A stretch of DNA of 64,000 nt from NCBI GenBank assembly GCA_019400425.1, contig JAFREE010000004.1, forward strand, positions 372,001-436,000, written 5' to 3'. The position numbers and the translations under genes are program-made. Shown here piece after piece: positions 1-10,550 of the stretch. The stretch comes from Hymenochaete sp. R1. Its lineage: Eukaryota > Basidiomycota > Agaricomycetes > Hymenochaetales > Hymenochaetaceae. The notes under the pieces are model-generated. The model was not told the DNA's origin. It saw only the letters and a program-made list of their open reading frames with translations, and searched no databases. Each line of letters begins with the position of its first letter. Position 1 is the stretch's first letter.

Positions 1-464
1 CATTGAATAAAGGAGGTCCGGCGACAAAGAGATTCGCCATCCCGTCGTATCCCACAGCTCTTTGTGAGAAAACTTGTTCATAAGTGCTCTCAACCTTCGC
101 AAAAACTCTTTGACGGGTTCTTTTTTTCATAATGAACAAAGGCTTAATAACAAGTTGTCAGAACGATTTGCTTACTTCTTGTAGGTCTTGGGTATTTCAG
201 GAGAAATTGCTAATAAAGAAACCGCATTCGCTATAGTAAAGCGGAAGCATCAGAAAGGATACTCACAGACTGTAAAAGATTCACGTCAGCCCACGCGCTA
301 GCAAAGGGAAGTTTCCACTCACTGTCATAGTGTGTAATGTTCAAGTCTTTCGGTACATTCACCAAAAAGGTATTGACGAGGACTTCAATTGGCTGGCCTT
401 GTCGGCCATAGCCTGGCCGCTTTACGAGAACAGGCTCCAGACTAGAGCTATCCCCCGAGACCAT
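1..464 (-). CDS. Argonaute protein, N-terminal part (runs off the window)
   Basis: The N-terminal domain of an Argonaute, the small-RNA-guided effector of RNA silencing, is encoded here; PAZ, MID and PIWI would lie beyond base 1. Three exons can be read on the minus strand: 464-323, 209-176 and 119 to the edge. The first gives RPGYGRQGQPIEVLVN followed by a THYD segment. The second gives ISPEIPKTYKK. The third gives an AVGYDGMANLFVAGPPLF-like stretch. These match the family order (RPGyG...G.pi.v.tN, then YDV.isPe, then YDG..nLf.a). Both introns have GT-AG ends and preserve phase. The start is the first ATG upstream of the RPGYG motif. The gene is divergent from YPT1, sharing about 540 bp of upstream DNA. 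Slicer residues cannot be judged because that part is outside the window. Confidence 0.82.
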
Positions 465-1001
465 TGCCTTGAATAGCTGAGAGCAGAGAACTTTTGTTTT
501 CCAGCTCTCCTTTTGAAGGTAAAAGAGTCAGAGGACGGGAGTGTTGATATGGGTGTAAAAGAGACTACGGCTCAGCGATCACAGCTAGGACTTATATACC
601 AGTCGCCTTGAGGACAAAGATACGTAATCGACGGGGGCGAGGAGCCCACACAAAAGAAATCGATTTTTTTGAAAGAGAAAATTCAAACAGGCTGAGGAAA
701 TGCGCCTGTTCAAAGAAGGGAATGCAGCGGCTGTCGGGTGTGTGCAGAGTCCAAAAAGAAAATTAAAAGAGGCCGGGCGGCTTGAGGCTTAGGTTCGAGA
801 TCAATATTAATCAAGAAAGCGCGTCACCGTCACTGTCACGCGCTAGTCACGCGTACACATCACGTGTTGCTGGCTTTCCTAAAGCGTGTTAGGGCCGTTG
901 TCTGCTCATCTCTCCTTCTCTCATTCATTACACTCCGTCTCCTTCCCTTCATCCATTATCCTCACCTACTCAGACCCTTTCACGCACCTTTGTACTCAAC
1001 A
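465..1001. promoter_or_regulatory. Divergent promoter region, Argonaute / YPT1
   Basis: About 540 bp separate the two divergent start codons. It contains no convincing ORF. It is A-rich near the Argonaute side and pyrimidine-rich (CTCTCCTTCTCTC type) just upstream of the YPT1 ATG, as is usual for fungal 5' untranslated leaders. A CACGTG hexamer lies at 861-866. Confidence 0.5.
861..866. promoter_or_regulatory. CACGTG E-box-like motif upstream of YPT1
   Basis: A palindromic CACGTG sits 136 bp before the YPT1 start codon. In fungi this hexamer can be bound by bHLH factors such as Cbf1- or Pho4-type proteins. Function here is inferred from the motif alone; a six-base palindrome also occurs by chance. 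Confidence 0.3.
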
Positions 1002-2041
1002 ATGCACGCTAGCGAGTACGACTATCTTTTCAAGCTCCTTCTTATTGGTGATTCTGGTGTTGGAAAGGTCCGTCATGACCGCATGCGTCATCATACTTCA
1101 ATTTAAACCAAGGCGCCCATACCTCTTTCCATCTACTTTTAGTCCTGCTTGTTGCTCCGTTTCGCGGACGATACATATACAGAGAGCTACATCAGCACCA
1201 TTGGCGTTGACTTCAAGATTCGGACCATCGAACTTGACGGAAAGACCGTGAAGCTCCAGATTGTAACTGGATTCGTATCGCTTTTGACGTTCAAAAGCGC
1301 AGCACTGACAAATTCTTTGAATTCACCCCTCCCATACAATCGGTACCGTGTCTCATGCGAACGCCTTTTGTAGTGGGACACTGCAGGCAAGCTATGCACC
1401 CCTATCGCTATGCACACGCGTCTCTGACCATGACTTTATCGTTCGTCTGCGCCAGGCCAAGAACGTTTCCGGACTATTACTTCCTCATACTACCGTGGTG
1501 CCCATGGAATCATCGTTGTCTACGACATAACTGACAGAGGTGAGGAGTTTTATACCTACGAAGCTTACAAAAACTATATATTCCCGTCAGACTCATACGA
1601 CAACGTAAAGCAATGGCTCCAAGAAATCGACCGTTACGCTTCAGAGGGCGTCAACAAACTTCTAGTTGGCAACAAGTCCGACCTCAAGGAGAAGAAAGCG
1701 GTGGAGTACGATGACGCGAACGTGAGTTCTTGGTATGCGTAAAATCACTCAATAATCTAAATGTGATTTTGCCGTCCAGGACTTCGCGAAATCGCTTGGT
1801 ATCAACTTGCTCGAAACATCAGCGAAGGACGCTATTAACGTTGAGCAAGCTTTCATGGCTATGGCGAGGGAGATTAAAGAACGGTGAGTACTTTGTAGAA
1901 CAGTAGACTAGCGAATAACAGTAACAAATTTCGAACAGTATGGGTTCGAGTACGTCCACTGGTACTGGGAAGCAGACCACAGTCACGCCCGGAAAGGGTG
2001 AGTCTCTCCAACAGCAGACTGGCGGAGGTTGCTGCTCTTAA
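1002..2041 (+). CDS. YPT1: Rab1-type small GTPase YPT1
   Basis: A 206-aa Rab GTPase that governs ER-to-Golgi vesicle transport and autophagosome formation on cytosolic membrane faces. Exons: 1002-1067, 1143-1262, 1374-1386, 1456-1539, 1591-1721, 1780-1883, 1939-2041. Visible motifs in order: P-loop GDSGVGKSC, effector segment [27 protein letters not shown] with the catalytic Gln intact, NKSDL, ETSAKD, and a C-terminal GGGCCS carrying the two cysteines for geranylgeranylation. Length fits the family (about 205 aa). Exon 3 is only 13 nt, and the following intron begins with GC (CAG|GCAAGC), the only donor that keeps WDTAGQ in frame. The N-terminus [19 protein letters not shown] is typical of fungal Ypt1. 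The assignment to Rab1 rather than Rab8 rests on the effector loop and the [12 protein letters not shown] helix. Confidence 0.95.
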
Positions 2042-2407
2042 ATACAAATGCGGTCAAGTTTCGACCGTTTATGGTGCGAGGGATTTTTTTTCTTATATTC
2101 GGTCCCAATGTTCATTGTTGCTTGTGTCGTCTACTCTGTTATTGCGGTGGCTAGATCCATCGTACATTCTGTTTCCTTTATCTCTATTCTTTCCACTACA
2201 TAACATTGCAGATCATCTGTCATGTTGGTTTTTGACTGAATCAATAGCTTGGTCTGGGTACTACAGTTTCAGCTGGTCCAAACTTAAATGCCACTTTTAG
2301 TGGAAGCAACTGAGGTTGTCAGCCTTGCATTCTCTGACAAAGTCCAATGTCAGCCGTGCTTCAGTGTCGCCACCTAATTGAAGAAATGGTGCTTAATTAC
2401 ATCGACT
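2042..2407. other. Intergenic, YPT1 3' side to aspartic protease 5' side
   Basis: T-rich DNA with no convincing ORF; probably the YPT1 3' untranslated region and the protease promoter. A missing first exon of the protease, bearing a signal peptide, could be hidden here. Confidence 0.4.
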
Positions 2408-4249
2408 ATGGAGCCTTCATATTTACTGTCTGAATCGTCTGGGTTTTCTCTATCTCTCATCAGGATCTCGAATAGACCCGCGGTCCCTCAGGCCCTGTCG
2501 CTTGGAGAGAAGGACGTATCGGTACCGCTGCAAAATGCAGAAGAATTGTGAGTAGGTCATTTTTCTTGCAGATGTGAAGCTCAAACCTCCTTCAAGCTCG
2601 TACTTGATCCCATTAAGGTTGGAAGATTTCTAGTTCATGCGAGACGTGGCCACTTATAGAACCTGTGATAGCGTTGGCGGGCAGACATTTCTTACCATCT
2701 TCGATACGGGATCCGCAGATCTAGTAGGTTCCTTGTTGTAAGCGCCAAACTGGCAATTAACTTTGCTTTGAATCAAGTGGGTCGTGTCCTCAGCGTGTTC
2801 AGACAGCGAGTGCTCGCAGATACAACGGTATCAACCAACTTCTTCCCTGACGCTCTCAAACGCGTTGTTCAATTTAACGTATCTGACCGGTGCGGTCACC
2901 GGAAGCGTTGGTTACGAGACCGTCATGCTCGGTCCGTATATGATTTTCCAACAAGCATTGGGTGCGTGCAAACCTCATTGCATATGTATTGCAAGTATGA
3001 ATGTTTCGCACAGCTTTAGCAAATGACACGTCGAGTATGGGTCTTTCTGTGACTCGTGCGAGCGGTAAGTTTTCCCTAAAGAAGACCGCTCATCAAAATA
3101 TACCAATATTTTGATGCGTACACATCTCCAGGTGTTCTAGGTCTCGCATTCCCTTCCGAAGCATCTATCCCATCGACGGTCGGCCGAACTATTCTGGATA
3201 ATGTTTTTGCAAACTTTAAACCTGAGAACCGCCTCTTCTCGTTCAAGCTAAGCGCCGACACTTTCTCTAGCTCATTCACTCTCGGTGAGCTCGATAGATC
3301 ATACCAGGACCAATGGTCCCAAATTGCATATTCGCCCGTCTTCGCTTCACCCAACTCGGACTATGACTACTGGAAACTCCCCCTGGTCTCTATCTCCGTC
3401 AACTTCCAATCCATACAATCTGCGCTCTCCCACTCGAAGATAACTGGGGCGCCTTCTTCGATTGCTGTGCTCGATACTGGAACTACGCTCGTACTCGGAC
3501 CTTCTCGTGATGTGGATAACTTCTGGGGAGCCGTTGGTAACGCCCAAAAGTCGGATGACGGGCGATGGCAAGTGCGCTGTGACCATGCCGTATCTGTTGG
3601 TTTCCTTCTGGGGAACGATACCTCGCGACAGCAAGTATTCTTGGATCCTGGTGATGTCAGCTGGCTACCTCCAGGCTCTGACATCCCTCAGGACGGTTGG
3701 TGCTTGGGAGGCATTCAGAGTAATGATGGGGTAAGCACGCATCTCATCAAATGTCCGCTTCTCTGCATTGAGTCGGAGTTCATCCGCTCACTCACTCAAT
3801 GATTCATTCAGGTATACTCGGGTGATTGGCTCTTCGGCGACGTCTTCTTAAGGGTAAGTTATTCTATTTATCATGCTCTTCACGAAATTTCAGTTACTGA
3901 CACTCAAACATAGAATGCCTACGTCGTGCATCAAGCCGCGTCGGACACCTCGCCTCCACTCATCGGTATCCTCGGGACAACCAACCTCTCCGATGCTGCA
4001 CAGCACTTCCAAGCGACCCGAGGCGGCGACTCAACAGCTCTGATATCAGCTCTCGGACATGCCAACACACTCAACCAGGAGCATCCGCCATCCAGACCAA
4101 GCGCAGTGTACACAGCTTCCTGCTTATCGTCATTCGTTGGAGGTGTTTGTCTGTCCATATACATCCGCAAATGTCGCGAGAGGCGAGAAAGGAACCATAA
4201 GCTCATAGGGAAAAGAAGACCATCCAGCTGCTACTGGTGGCGATGGTAA
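2408..4249 (+). CDS. Pepsin-type aspartic protease with C-terminal membrane anchor
   Basis: A secretory-pathway A1-family aspartic endopeptidase. Later exons are clear: a block ending at 2723, then 2778-2961, 3020-3064, 3132-3730, 3812-3853 and 3914-4249. The first catalytic motif is FDTGSADLW, split by an intron before W; the second is AVLDTGTTL. WSQIAYSPV, GVLGLAFPS and GDWLFGDVFLRNAYVV are further family landmarks. After the catalytic domain comes a linker and a hydrophobic run near residues CLSSFVGGVCLSIYI, followed by a very basic cytoplasmic-type tail (RKCRERRERNHK), so the enzyme is probably type I membrane-bound, like fungal yapsin or CtsD-like proteases. The 5' part is uncertain: no good signal peptide follows the ATG at 2408, and an exon upstream may be missing. 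Confidence 0.82.
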
Positions 4250-4403
4250 GATAAACAGATCGAAAAGTACAGTCATGAGAAGCAGAACGTTCAATACATC
4301 GAAGAGTAGAGATACTATACATATACGTGCTTTAAAACCGATGTAGCTTCCAGAGGCCTGTAGATCGGCATATATCCACAACCAAGTTGACTTCCTTGCA
4401 ACC

Positions 4404-4973
4404 TTACTTCTGTTGATTCAGATATGTTGGTTGGTATCCAGAGTGTTGAGGAGACATGTGCTGCTGTGGATTACCACCCCAGCCCTGTTGAGCGTTCTGC
4501 TGCCAGCCCGGCGCGAAGCCCGCACCTGCGTGCATAGGTTCCCAACTTGAAAAAAGGTGGTATCGTTCAGAATTTCGAAACAGCCGATAACATGGTTCGT
4601 TTGAATTACTTACCCCTGTTGTAGAGGAACTTCCCATCGACAAATGTTACAGAACCATATTTTATTTGAATTCATGGGGATCAAAGGCACCCAACAAAGT
4701 TCAAACCATGTGCGAGCCTTGCACTGATGGACGTTGGCTGAAATATGCACAGTTTCATTACGCGAATGAAAGTCGGCGATGAGATGATTTGTGGCTTGCG
4801 TGTTTGAGAACGTTAGCTGACTGACCATTGTGACACCTGGCCGACCGTAGAGTCAGTACTGCATATTGCGATAAATCGTGAATTTTCGTATTCTATGCTT
4901 ACCTAGGGCACACCCTCGGAGCCTGGTCGCCGTCGGGCTTGATTTTGGTTGGACATCCGACTATGGGACTCAT
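4404..4973 (-). CDS. Small zinc-ribbon protein
   Basis: A 115-aa protein of the fungal zinc-ribbon family whose members start with GCPT.I.PDGDQAPRVCPRC. Exons (minus strand): 4973-4903, 4836-4826, 4737-4614, 4545-4404. Two CxxC knuckles are visible: CPRC, assembled across the first splice and the 11-nt second exon, and CNIC about 40 residues later, with TWFELCWVPLIP between them, which is diagnostic. The tail is rich in Gln, Gly and Asn (GWQQNAQQGWGGNPQQHM) and probably disordered. The biochemical role is not known; the family is conserved across fungi. It is convergent with the aspartic protease, with about 150 bp between stop codons. Confidence 0.85.
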
Positions 4974-5547
4974 TCAATCACCATTCTTTCCTCAACAGTC
5001 CGTATTATCACTCACAAATTATAGGCAAACAGACTGATAAAACTCGTCAGTGACCAAACCGTTACCGACACCACAGCTAAGAGACTTACAGAAAAAATCC
5101 ATCGTTCAGGAGCTTAAAGTCAAAGTTGTCGTAAATGGGTCGTGGTGGTTTAAGTGCAAGTTTAGGGAAGCTCCGCAACTGCCAAGATATATACAGCTTA
5201 TGCAGGCATTTTCTCACTTGTGTCTGTCTTAGACTGAGTCTCGTCCTAAATTAAAGTGACATCGTCTTTTCAGCAATGTCCTCATTTACCTCATCACCTC
5301 AATGAACGTTATTACACGTGTTCATGTCAGAAGAGAGCAGACTGAGGAGACCTGTGTCCTTTTGCACGGGGGCTTCGCAGTGAAGCGTCTTCGTCGGCAA
5401 AACCTTTGTAATGGCGGTCCGCGATGTCCGTCAGATCTAAACTTTTCGCACTGAATTGGTGTCTCAAAAAGGAAATCGCGCATTGCCTAAAATGGTAATT
5501 CAAATTTGATCGTGGGAAAAAAGACAACAGTGCTACATTGGAGAATG

Positions 5548-5572
5548 CTAGGGGGAGCTATGCTCCCCCTAG
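5548..5572. repeat. Perfect 11-bp inverted repeat with 3-nt loop
   Basis: CTAGGGGGAGC, then TAT, then GCTCCCCCTAG. It lies inside the inverted-repeat element and could form a strong hairpin. Possible roles are a transposition sub-terminal site or a palindromic insertion scar; no function is shown. Confidence 0.75.
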
Positions 5573-5616
5573 CTGAATTAGTTGATGGACTTGGATGGCA
5601 AAGCCCCACTTCAAGG

Positions 5617-5663
5617 ATTAGGGATTAGTCAATAGAATTAGGGATTAGTCAGTAGAATTAGGG
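5617..5663 (+). repeat. Short tandem repeat, 20-bp unit, about 2.4 copies
   Basis: The unit AATTAGGGATTAGTCARTAG repeats head to tail with one A/G difference, followed by a partial third copy. It lies in the middle of the inverted-repeat element. Confidence 0.7.
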
Positions 5664-5706
5664 TAGAGAACATCGAAGGTGGTGAGAACGTCTATTAATG
5701 GGGGGT

Positions 5707-5726
5707 TTGGGGGGTTTACCCCCCAA
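5707..5726. repeat. Palindrome TTGGGGGG-TTTA-CCCCCCAA
   Basis: Eight-base perfect arms around a four-base spacer, immediately preceded by another G run. With the hairpin at 5548-5572 it makes this island unusually rich in G/C homopolymer hairpins compared with its surroundings. Confidence 0.7.
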
Positions 5727-5767
5727 TTGATTAGTTAGAGTTAGTTTAGAATTTAGCATCGGCCTAG

Positions 5768-5853
5768 TAGCCTAGGTGTTAAAGTGTGGGCCTGAATTAG
5801 GTTGGTGAGGATGGAGCAGTGGGTTCGAGTCTTGCTCCTGTCATTATTTTTTC
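5768..5853 (+). mobile_element. tRNA-derived, SINE-like unit with Pol III A and B boxes
   Basis: TAGCCTAGGTG at 5768-5778 resembles an A box (TRGCNNAGYNGG) and GGGTTCGAGTC at 5821-5831 is a nearly perfect B box (GGTTCGANTCC). Their spacing of about 50 bp fits a Pol III internal promoter. The B box lies within a T-arm-like stem (GGAGCA ... TGCTCC), and a T6 run at 5848-5853 could terminate Pol III. I could not fold the rest into a full cloverleaf with paired acceptor ends, so a functional tRNA gene is unlikely and a SINE-like derivative is preferred. Confidence 0.5.
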
Positions 5854-6213
5854 CATAAAATTAATTATTTTTCTGATGGACTTTGCAGAATTTTCGAAGT
5901 TTGAATTATGTAATATTAGAGTTTCCCACAATTAAAGTTTGGTGCGCTTGCCAAAAGGGGACTAGATTACCATTTTAGGACACCAATTCAGTGCGAAAAG
6001 TTCACAACCATGTCCGTCTTGCGATCTTCCGCTAACCCGTTCATGAGCTTCTTTTGACTCAGATCGGCTTTCACAACCGGCATCTGTGATTCTGTCATCA
6101 TCTTACTGCTCGAACATGAGCTCTAGACACATGAGATAGCTCGGGACCAGACCATTCCTGTCCTTACCTCTTGCCTCTACTTGCTTTCTGCTGGTCCTTG
6201 CTGACCTACCATC

Positions 6214-8487
6214 ATGCGCTTCCTGTCTAAGTTGTCTTGCTGTGAGTCTTCGGCAGACGCTAGTCCATCGGTGGGTGTCTCAAAGTCCAGGGACCCTGAG
6301 AAGAAAACACACAGTGCTACAGCTTCGGAGGACATGGTTGCGCCATCCATCGATGGACATACGCTCAATGATCCTGACGATATCATCAAGGAAGAGCGCG
6401 AGGCCACTCAGGCACCAATTCGTGATCCGGAAAGCAAAGACGGGGATTATCCTGATGGTGGGCTGCGTGCATGGTTGGTTATTGTAGGAGTAAGATTTTA
6501 AAGAAATGAAAATATGAGAGGCATGGCTGATTTGATTTCTTTTTTGCTTTAAACCCAGGCGATGTTTACGACGTTTTCAAGGTGAGCTTCCAACACCTTT
6601 TTTCATATGGAATGTCTTCTTATGACATCGCTGAAACAAGTTTTGGATACTGTAATTCTTGGTCGGTAAGTCTGCTTTTCTGTTTCTATTCAAAGCTTGT
6701 GGTCGGGAAGTGGCCGGGTCTTGGGCAGCTGAGACTCTGGGAAAGGGGACAATAAAATCTGCCTTCGACGTTGTGCTGATTTCCTCCTAGGTTTTCCAAT
6801 CATATTACGAGCAGACTCTATTGCAAGAGTCTTCAGCCTCAGACATGTGAGTAATTTGGAACGCCTGATAGATATGTGCATAACTAACAACTGCGCAAGT
6901 GCATGGATAGGTTCAATACAAGTACGTTTTCACTTGCTAGATGTGTCTTCGATATTGATCTTATATGCAGTACTCTTTCACGTTCTTGCCATCGATAATC
7001 ACTGGTCGGTTGTTCGACCTGGGCTACTTCAGAGGGCCGATATTTGGCAGTAGCTGTTTGATGATACTTGCCACGTTTTTGACGGCCGAGTGTACCAAAT
7101 ACTGGCATTTCGTATTATGTCAAGGACTTGCAATAGGAGTCAGTGGGATCTACAAATGAATATACCTTATCTCTCACCTTTGATATAAAGCTCGCGTCTG
7201 GAGTGTTGTTCGGGCCTACTATAGCGGTGGTCTCGCATTGGTTTAAGAAAAAGAGGGGGTTGGCTCTGGGCATAATTGCATGTGGCTCGTCTGTGGGCGG
7301 GACAGGCAAGTTTTCTCAAGCTTCTCATTAAACATCGCGCTTAAACAACAAATGTTAGTCCTCCCAATCGCCTTTCATAACTTAGTCGGACGAGTGGGGT
7401 AAGTTGCTCAAAGTATTAGCGTAGGTGTGATTGTACTGATCTTTTCTGCAAATGTGATAGATTTCCCTGGACTATGAGAATCATCGGCTTTATTCTCATC
7501 TTTACATTGACTGTGGCCAATCTGGTACGATCCGATCTTTCGAGTGCCTCTATCTGCATGGCACTAAATCTTTAAGTAGACGATGGACCGGCGTTTACCT
7601 CCTGTGAATGTTTCTGGAGGATTACTCAACTTAAAGGCGTTCAAGCACATACCATACACCCTCTATACCTTTTCTGCGTTTGTTGCTTTCCTAGGACTTT
7701 ATACAGGTGCAGTTCATGTGATGATCTAATTTCTGGGGTACCACTCACAAGTAATGCCCAGTGCTAACATTTATCGACGTCAGCGCTACTGCAAATGGAG
7801 TAGATGAGAATTTCTCCTTCTACCTCCTCAGCATAGCCAATTGCTCTTCACTCTTCGGCCGATTGACTTCTGGGTACCTTGCTGATAAGATCGGTTTGCC
7901 GTTTGCTTTTCCTTTCGCTGGCAAGCGTTGACACAAAAATAATATAGGCGCAATTAATATAATGACCCCATTCACACTGGCAGCAGGCGCCTTTACTTAC
8001 GTCTGGCCATTTGTGCACGGAAGAGCAGGTTATATTCCTATCGCTCTTTTCTACGGGTGAGTTTTCTCATGTAGATTCATTGTTTGTTGCTAAAATGTTA
8101 GTAGTTTCTCGTCTGGCGCATATGTTTCTCTGATCGCTGCGCCAATAGTCGCCTTAGGTGAGCATTCTTGGCTTGACGAGATTATTTGCGGTTAACTCTA
8201 TTCGTCAGGCGATATAAGTGACGTGGGTCGACGGACTGGCATGTATTTCACCGTTCTGGCAACGGGCGCGCTTGCAGGTCCTCCAATATCTGGTGCTATC
8301 AACGTAGCTACGGGTGGTTATAAAATTGTCGGTATATATGCAGGTAAGCAATGAGTTGTGAGGCTAGCTATTCACGCTCTCATGCTCATGCTCTTCATCT
8401 TTTTCAGGAACGATGGTTGTCCTTGCCGTTGCAATAATGTGGACATCGAAGTATCTCGTAATGGGACACCATGGAGGGAAGTTTTGA
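6214..8487 (+). CDS. MFS transporter, monocarboxylate-transporter-like
   Basis: A 474-aa major facilitator protein of the fungal MCT-like group, expected in the plasma membrane or an organelle membrane. Fifteen exons: 6214-6489, 6559-6581, 6641-6665, 6791-6846, 6900-6921, 6971-7138, 7191-7305, 7359-7398, 7461-7524, 7580-7706, 7762-7893, 7948-8056, 8105-8157, 8209-8343, 8408-8487. A hydrophilic N-terminus of about 80 residues precedes PDGGLRAWLVIVGAMFTTFS, the family's first transmembrane segment. SIAWIGSIQ-type, TGRLFDLGYFRGP, GPTIAVVSHWFKKKRGLALGI and FGRLTSGYLADKIG signatures follow. About 12 hydrophobic segments are present. Intron 7 has a GC donor (CAG|GCAAGT). Substrate cannot be deduced; members carry monocarboxylates or riboflavin. 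Confidence 0.9.
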
Positions 8488-8987
8488 TATAGTTGGTTTT
8501 CTGGGGTTTGTTGGGTTGGGTACACACGACTACAAAGGTGCTCTCCGAATTGGCGGCCCTGCAACGTCTCGAATAGAATATTTGTACACAATCGGGCAGC
8601 CAAGTAATTTGTGAATGGGAGGCTATGGCCTTTTTCTCTCTTGTTTTCAATCTCTTCCCCCTAACAGAAATAGATGAAAGCGCTGCCCTGATATAACTCA
8701 GACCTGGCAACATATAACTGTAATATTGGCTCTTAAATAGTGAAAGACATGGCAGTGACAAGAACAGATGTGTAATGCATCGTGGGAAGCTCCTGCAGAC
8801 CCGTGAATGAAGCAGTTCCCACGGGTCGCAAATTGGCAACAGCCGTGGGAGACCAAATTTTTAAGCAAAGGCTGACTTTCACCCTCATCGAGCACATCGA
8901 TTGACGACCAAGTCTCGCACCAACCTCGCCCCAAGTCTTGTCGACATATTCTAGTCGACGCTTGGAACCTAGACGAAAAAAATAATC
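8488..8987. other. Intergenic, MFS 3' side to eIF4A promoter
   Basis: Five hundred bases without a supported gene. Minus-strand open frames here have no recognisable features and overlap the eIF4A leader, so they are treated as chance. Confidence 0.5.
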
Positions 8988-10550
8988 ATGGCGTGCGTCA
9001 TCAATGGTGCAGAAAGGGAGAGATAGATCAATAGCTGATGTGAAACGTTTCACAGTGAAGAATTTAACGACATCGATGCCAAAGAGATCGAGTCCAACTG
9101 GGACCAGGTCTGCAACGAGTACGTCTTTTGAGGGTTCCATTATGCTTATAGAACTCTGACGAGGCCAAAGCTTTGACGAAATGGAATTGAAACCAGAGCT
9201 GCTGCGCGGCATCTACGCGTATGGGTGAGTGTACGGTTTGGCGACGCTTTAGTCTCTGTATGCACTAACGACATCCTAGTTTCGAACGACCATCAGCTAT
9301 CCAGCAACGTGCCATTGTTCCTGTCGTGAAAGGAAACGATGTTATTGCGCAGGCGCAGTCGGGAACGGGAAAGACGGCAACATTCTCTATATCAATTCTT
9401 CAAAAGCTTGACCCAAATGTTAAGGATACTCAAGCGCTTATCCTCGCCCCAACTCGCGAGCTTGCGCAACAGATTCAAAAGGTCGTCGTCGCACTTGGCG
9501 ACTACATGAACATCGAGTGTCATGCTTGTGTTGGTGGCACAGATGTTCGTCAGGATATGCAAATCCTCCAGAACGGTGTCCAAATCGTCGTTGGTACTCC
9601 TGGCCGTGTTTACGACATGATCAAACGCCAGGCCCTCCGTTCTGAGACCATCAAAATTTTCTGTCTCGACGAAGCCGATGAAATGTTGTCGCGTGGTTTC
9701 AAGGACCAGATCTATGAAGTGTTCCAACTCCTTCCGCCGGAAACGCAAGTTGTCCTGTTGTCGGCGACGATGCCCGCGGAGGTTTTGGAAGTGACGAAGA
9801 AGTTCATGCGTGACCCGGTCCGAATCCTAGTGAAACGTGACGAGCTCACACTCGAAGGTATCAAACAATTTTATATTGCCGTTGAGAAAGAAGAGTGGAA
9901 GCTCGATACGCTTTGCGATCTTTACGAAACTGTCACGATCACGCAGGCTGTCATCTTTTGCAATACGCGCAGGAAGGTCGACTGGTTGACGGAGAAGATG
10001 CACGGGAGAGAATTCACGGTTTCTGCTATGGTGAGCTTCTAGCTCGAATGAGACTGAGGGATGATGCTGAATATCTCTTGCCTTGCGGCGATTCAGCACG
10101 GTGACATGGAGCAGAAGCAACGTGAGGTGTTGATGAAGGAGTTCCGTACCGGATCGTCTCGTGTCCTTATCACGACGGATCTTTTGGCCCGTGGTATTGA
10201 CGTGCAGCAAGTTTCTCTTGTGATCAACTATGATCTGCCGACGAACAGGGAAAACTACATCCATCGTATCGGTCGTGGTGGACGGTTCGGACGTAAAGGT
10301 GTAGCGATCAACTTTGTAACGACCGAGGATGTGCGGATGCTGAGGGACATCGAGCGTGAGTGGCAATCTCCTTGATGTAAGGGCCTTGCATGTCATGGAT
10401 GCTGACAATAATCGTGATCTCTGCTCCACCAGAGTTCTACAACACTCAAATCGACGAGATGCCCCTCAATGTCGCGTACGTATTTTAAAATCGGTCTATA
10501 TGCTATATGATCAACTGATGAAAACTTTTGAACACAGCGATCTCATCTAA
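8988..10550 (+). CDS. TIF1: Translation initiation factor eIF4A, DEAD-box RNA helicase
   Basis: A 395-aa ATP-dependent RNA helicase of the eIF4F complex that unwinds mRNA leaders in the cytoplasm. Exons: 8988-8992, 9056-9118, 9171-9224, 9280-10030, 10097-10355, 10433-10475, 10538-10550. Motifs in order: Q-motif region [14 protein letters not shown], motif [29 protein letters not shown] ([10 protein letters not shown]), [30 protein letters not shown] and [13 protein letters not shown]; the C-terminus NVADLI closes it. Length matches the family (about 395-400 aa). The first exon holds only ATGGC and the last 13 nt. The assignment to eIF4A rather than FAL1 (eIF4AIII) rests on the N-terminus with [17 protein letters not shown]. 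Confidence 0.96.

Larger units (their letters stand above)
5440..6002. mobile_element. Non-autonomous element bounded by imperfect inverted repeats
   Basis: The 24 bases at 5440-5463 (AACTTTTCGCACTGAATTGG then TGTC) recur as an exact reverse complement at 5979-6002. The neighbouring 14 bases CCTAAAATGGTAAT at 5486-5499 recur inverted at 5966-5979. The left end carries 22 extra bases (5464-5485) between these blocks that the right end lacks. Weaker similarity continues inwards (CGTGGGAAA near 5511, inverse near 5921-5929). No transposase ORF lies inside. This is the form of a MITE or of a nested element; no target-site duplication was confidently found. Confidence 0.6.
4974..6213. other. Long intergenic stretch carrying a transposon-like island
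   Basis: 1.2 kb without a convincing protein gene. The first 450 bp show nothing distinctive. From about 5440 to 6002 there is a repeat-rich island with inverted ends, tandem repeats, short perfect palindromes and a tRNA-like promoter unit, listed separately. The last 200 bp are the MFS gene leader. Confidence 0.55.

Noticed and set aside
1..464. Reading the Argonaute start ORF straight through to its stop at 231
   Set aside because: After THYD the frame loses family similarity; splicing from 323 to 209 restores ISPEIPKTYKK.
5768..5853. Functional tRNA gene
   Set aside because: B box is good but acceptor and anticodon stems do not pair convincingly; better explained as a SINE-like derivative.
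9392..10429. Minus-strand ORFs of 118 and 200 codons over eIF4A
   Set aside because: Antisense to conserved helicase exons and without any recognisable motif.
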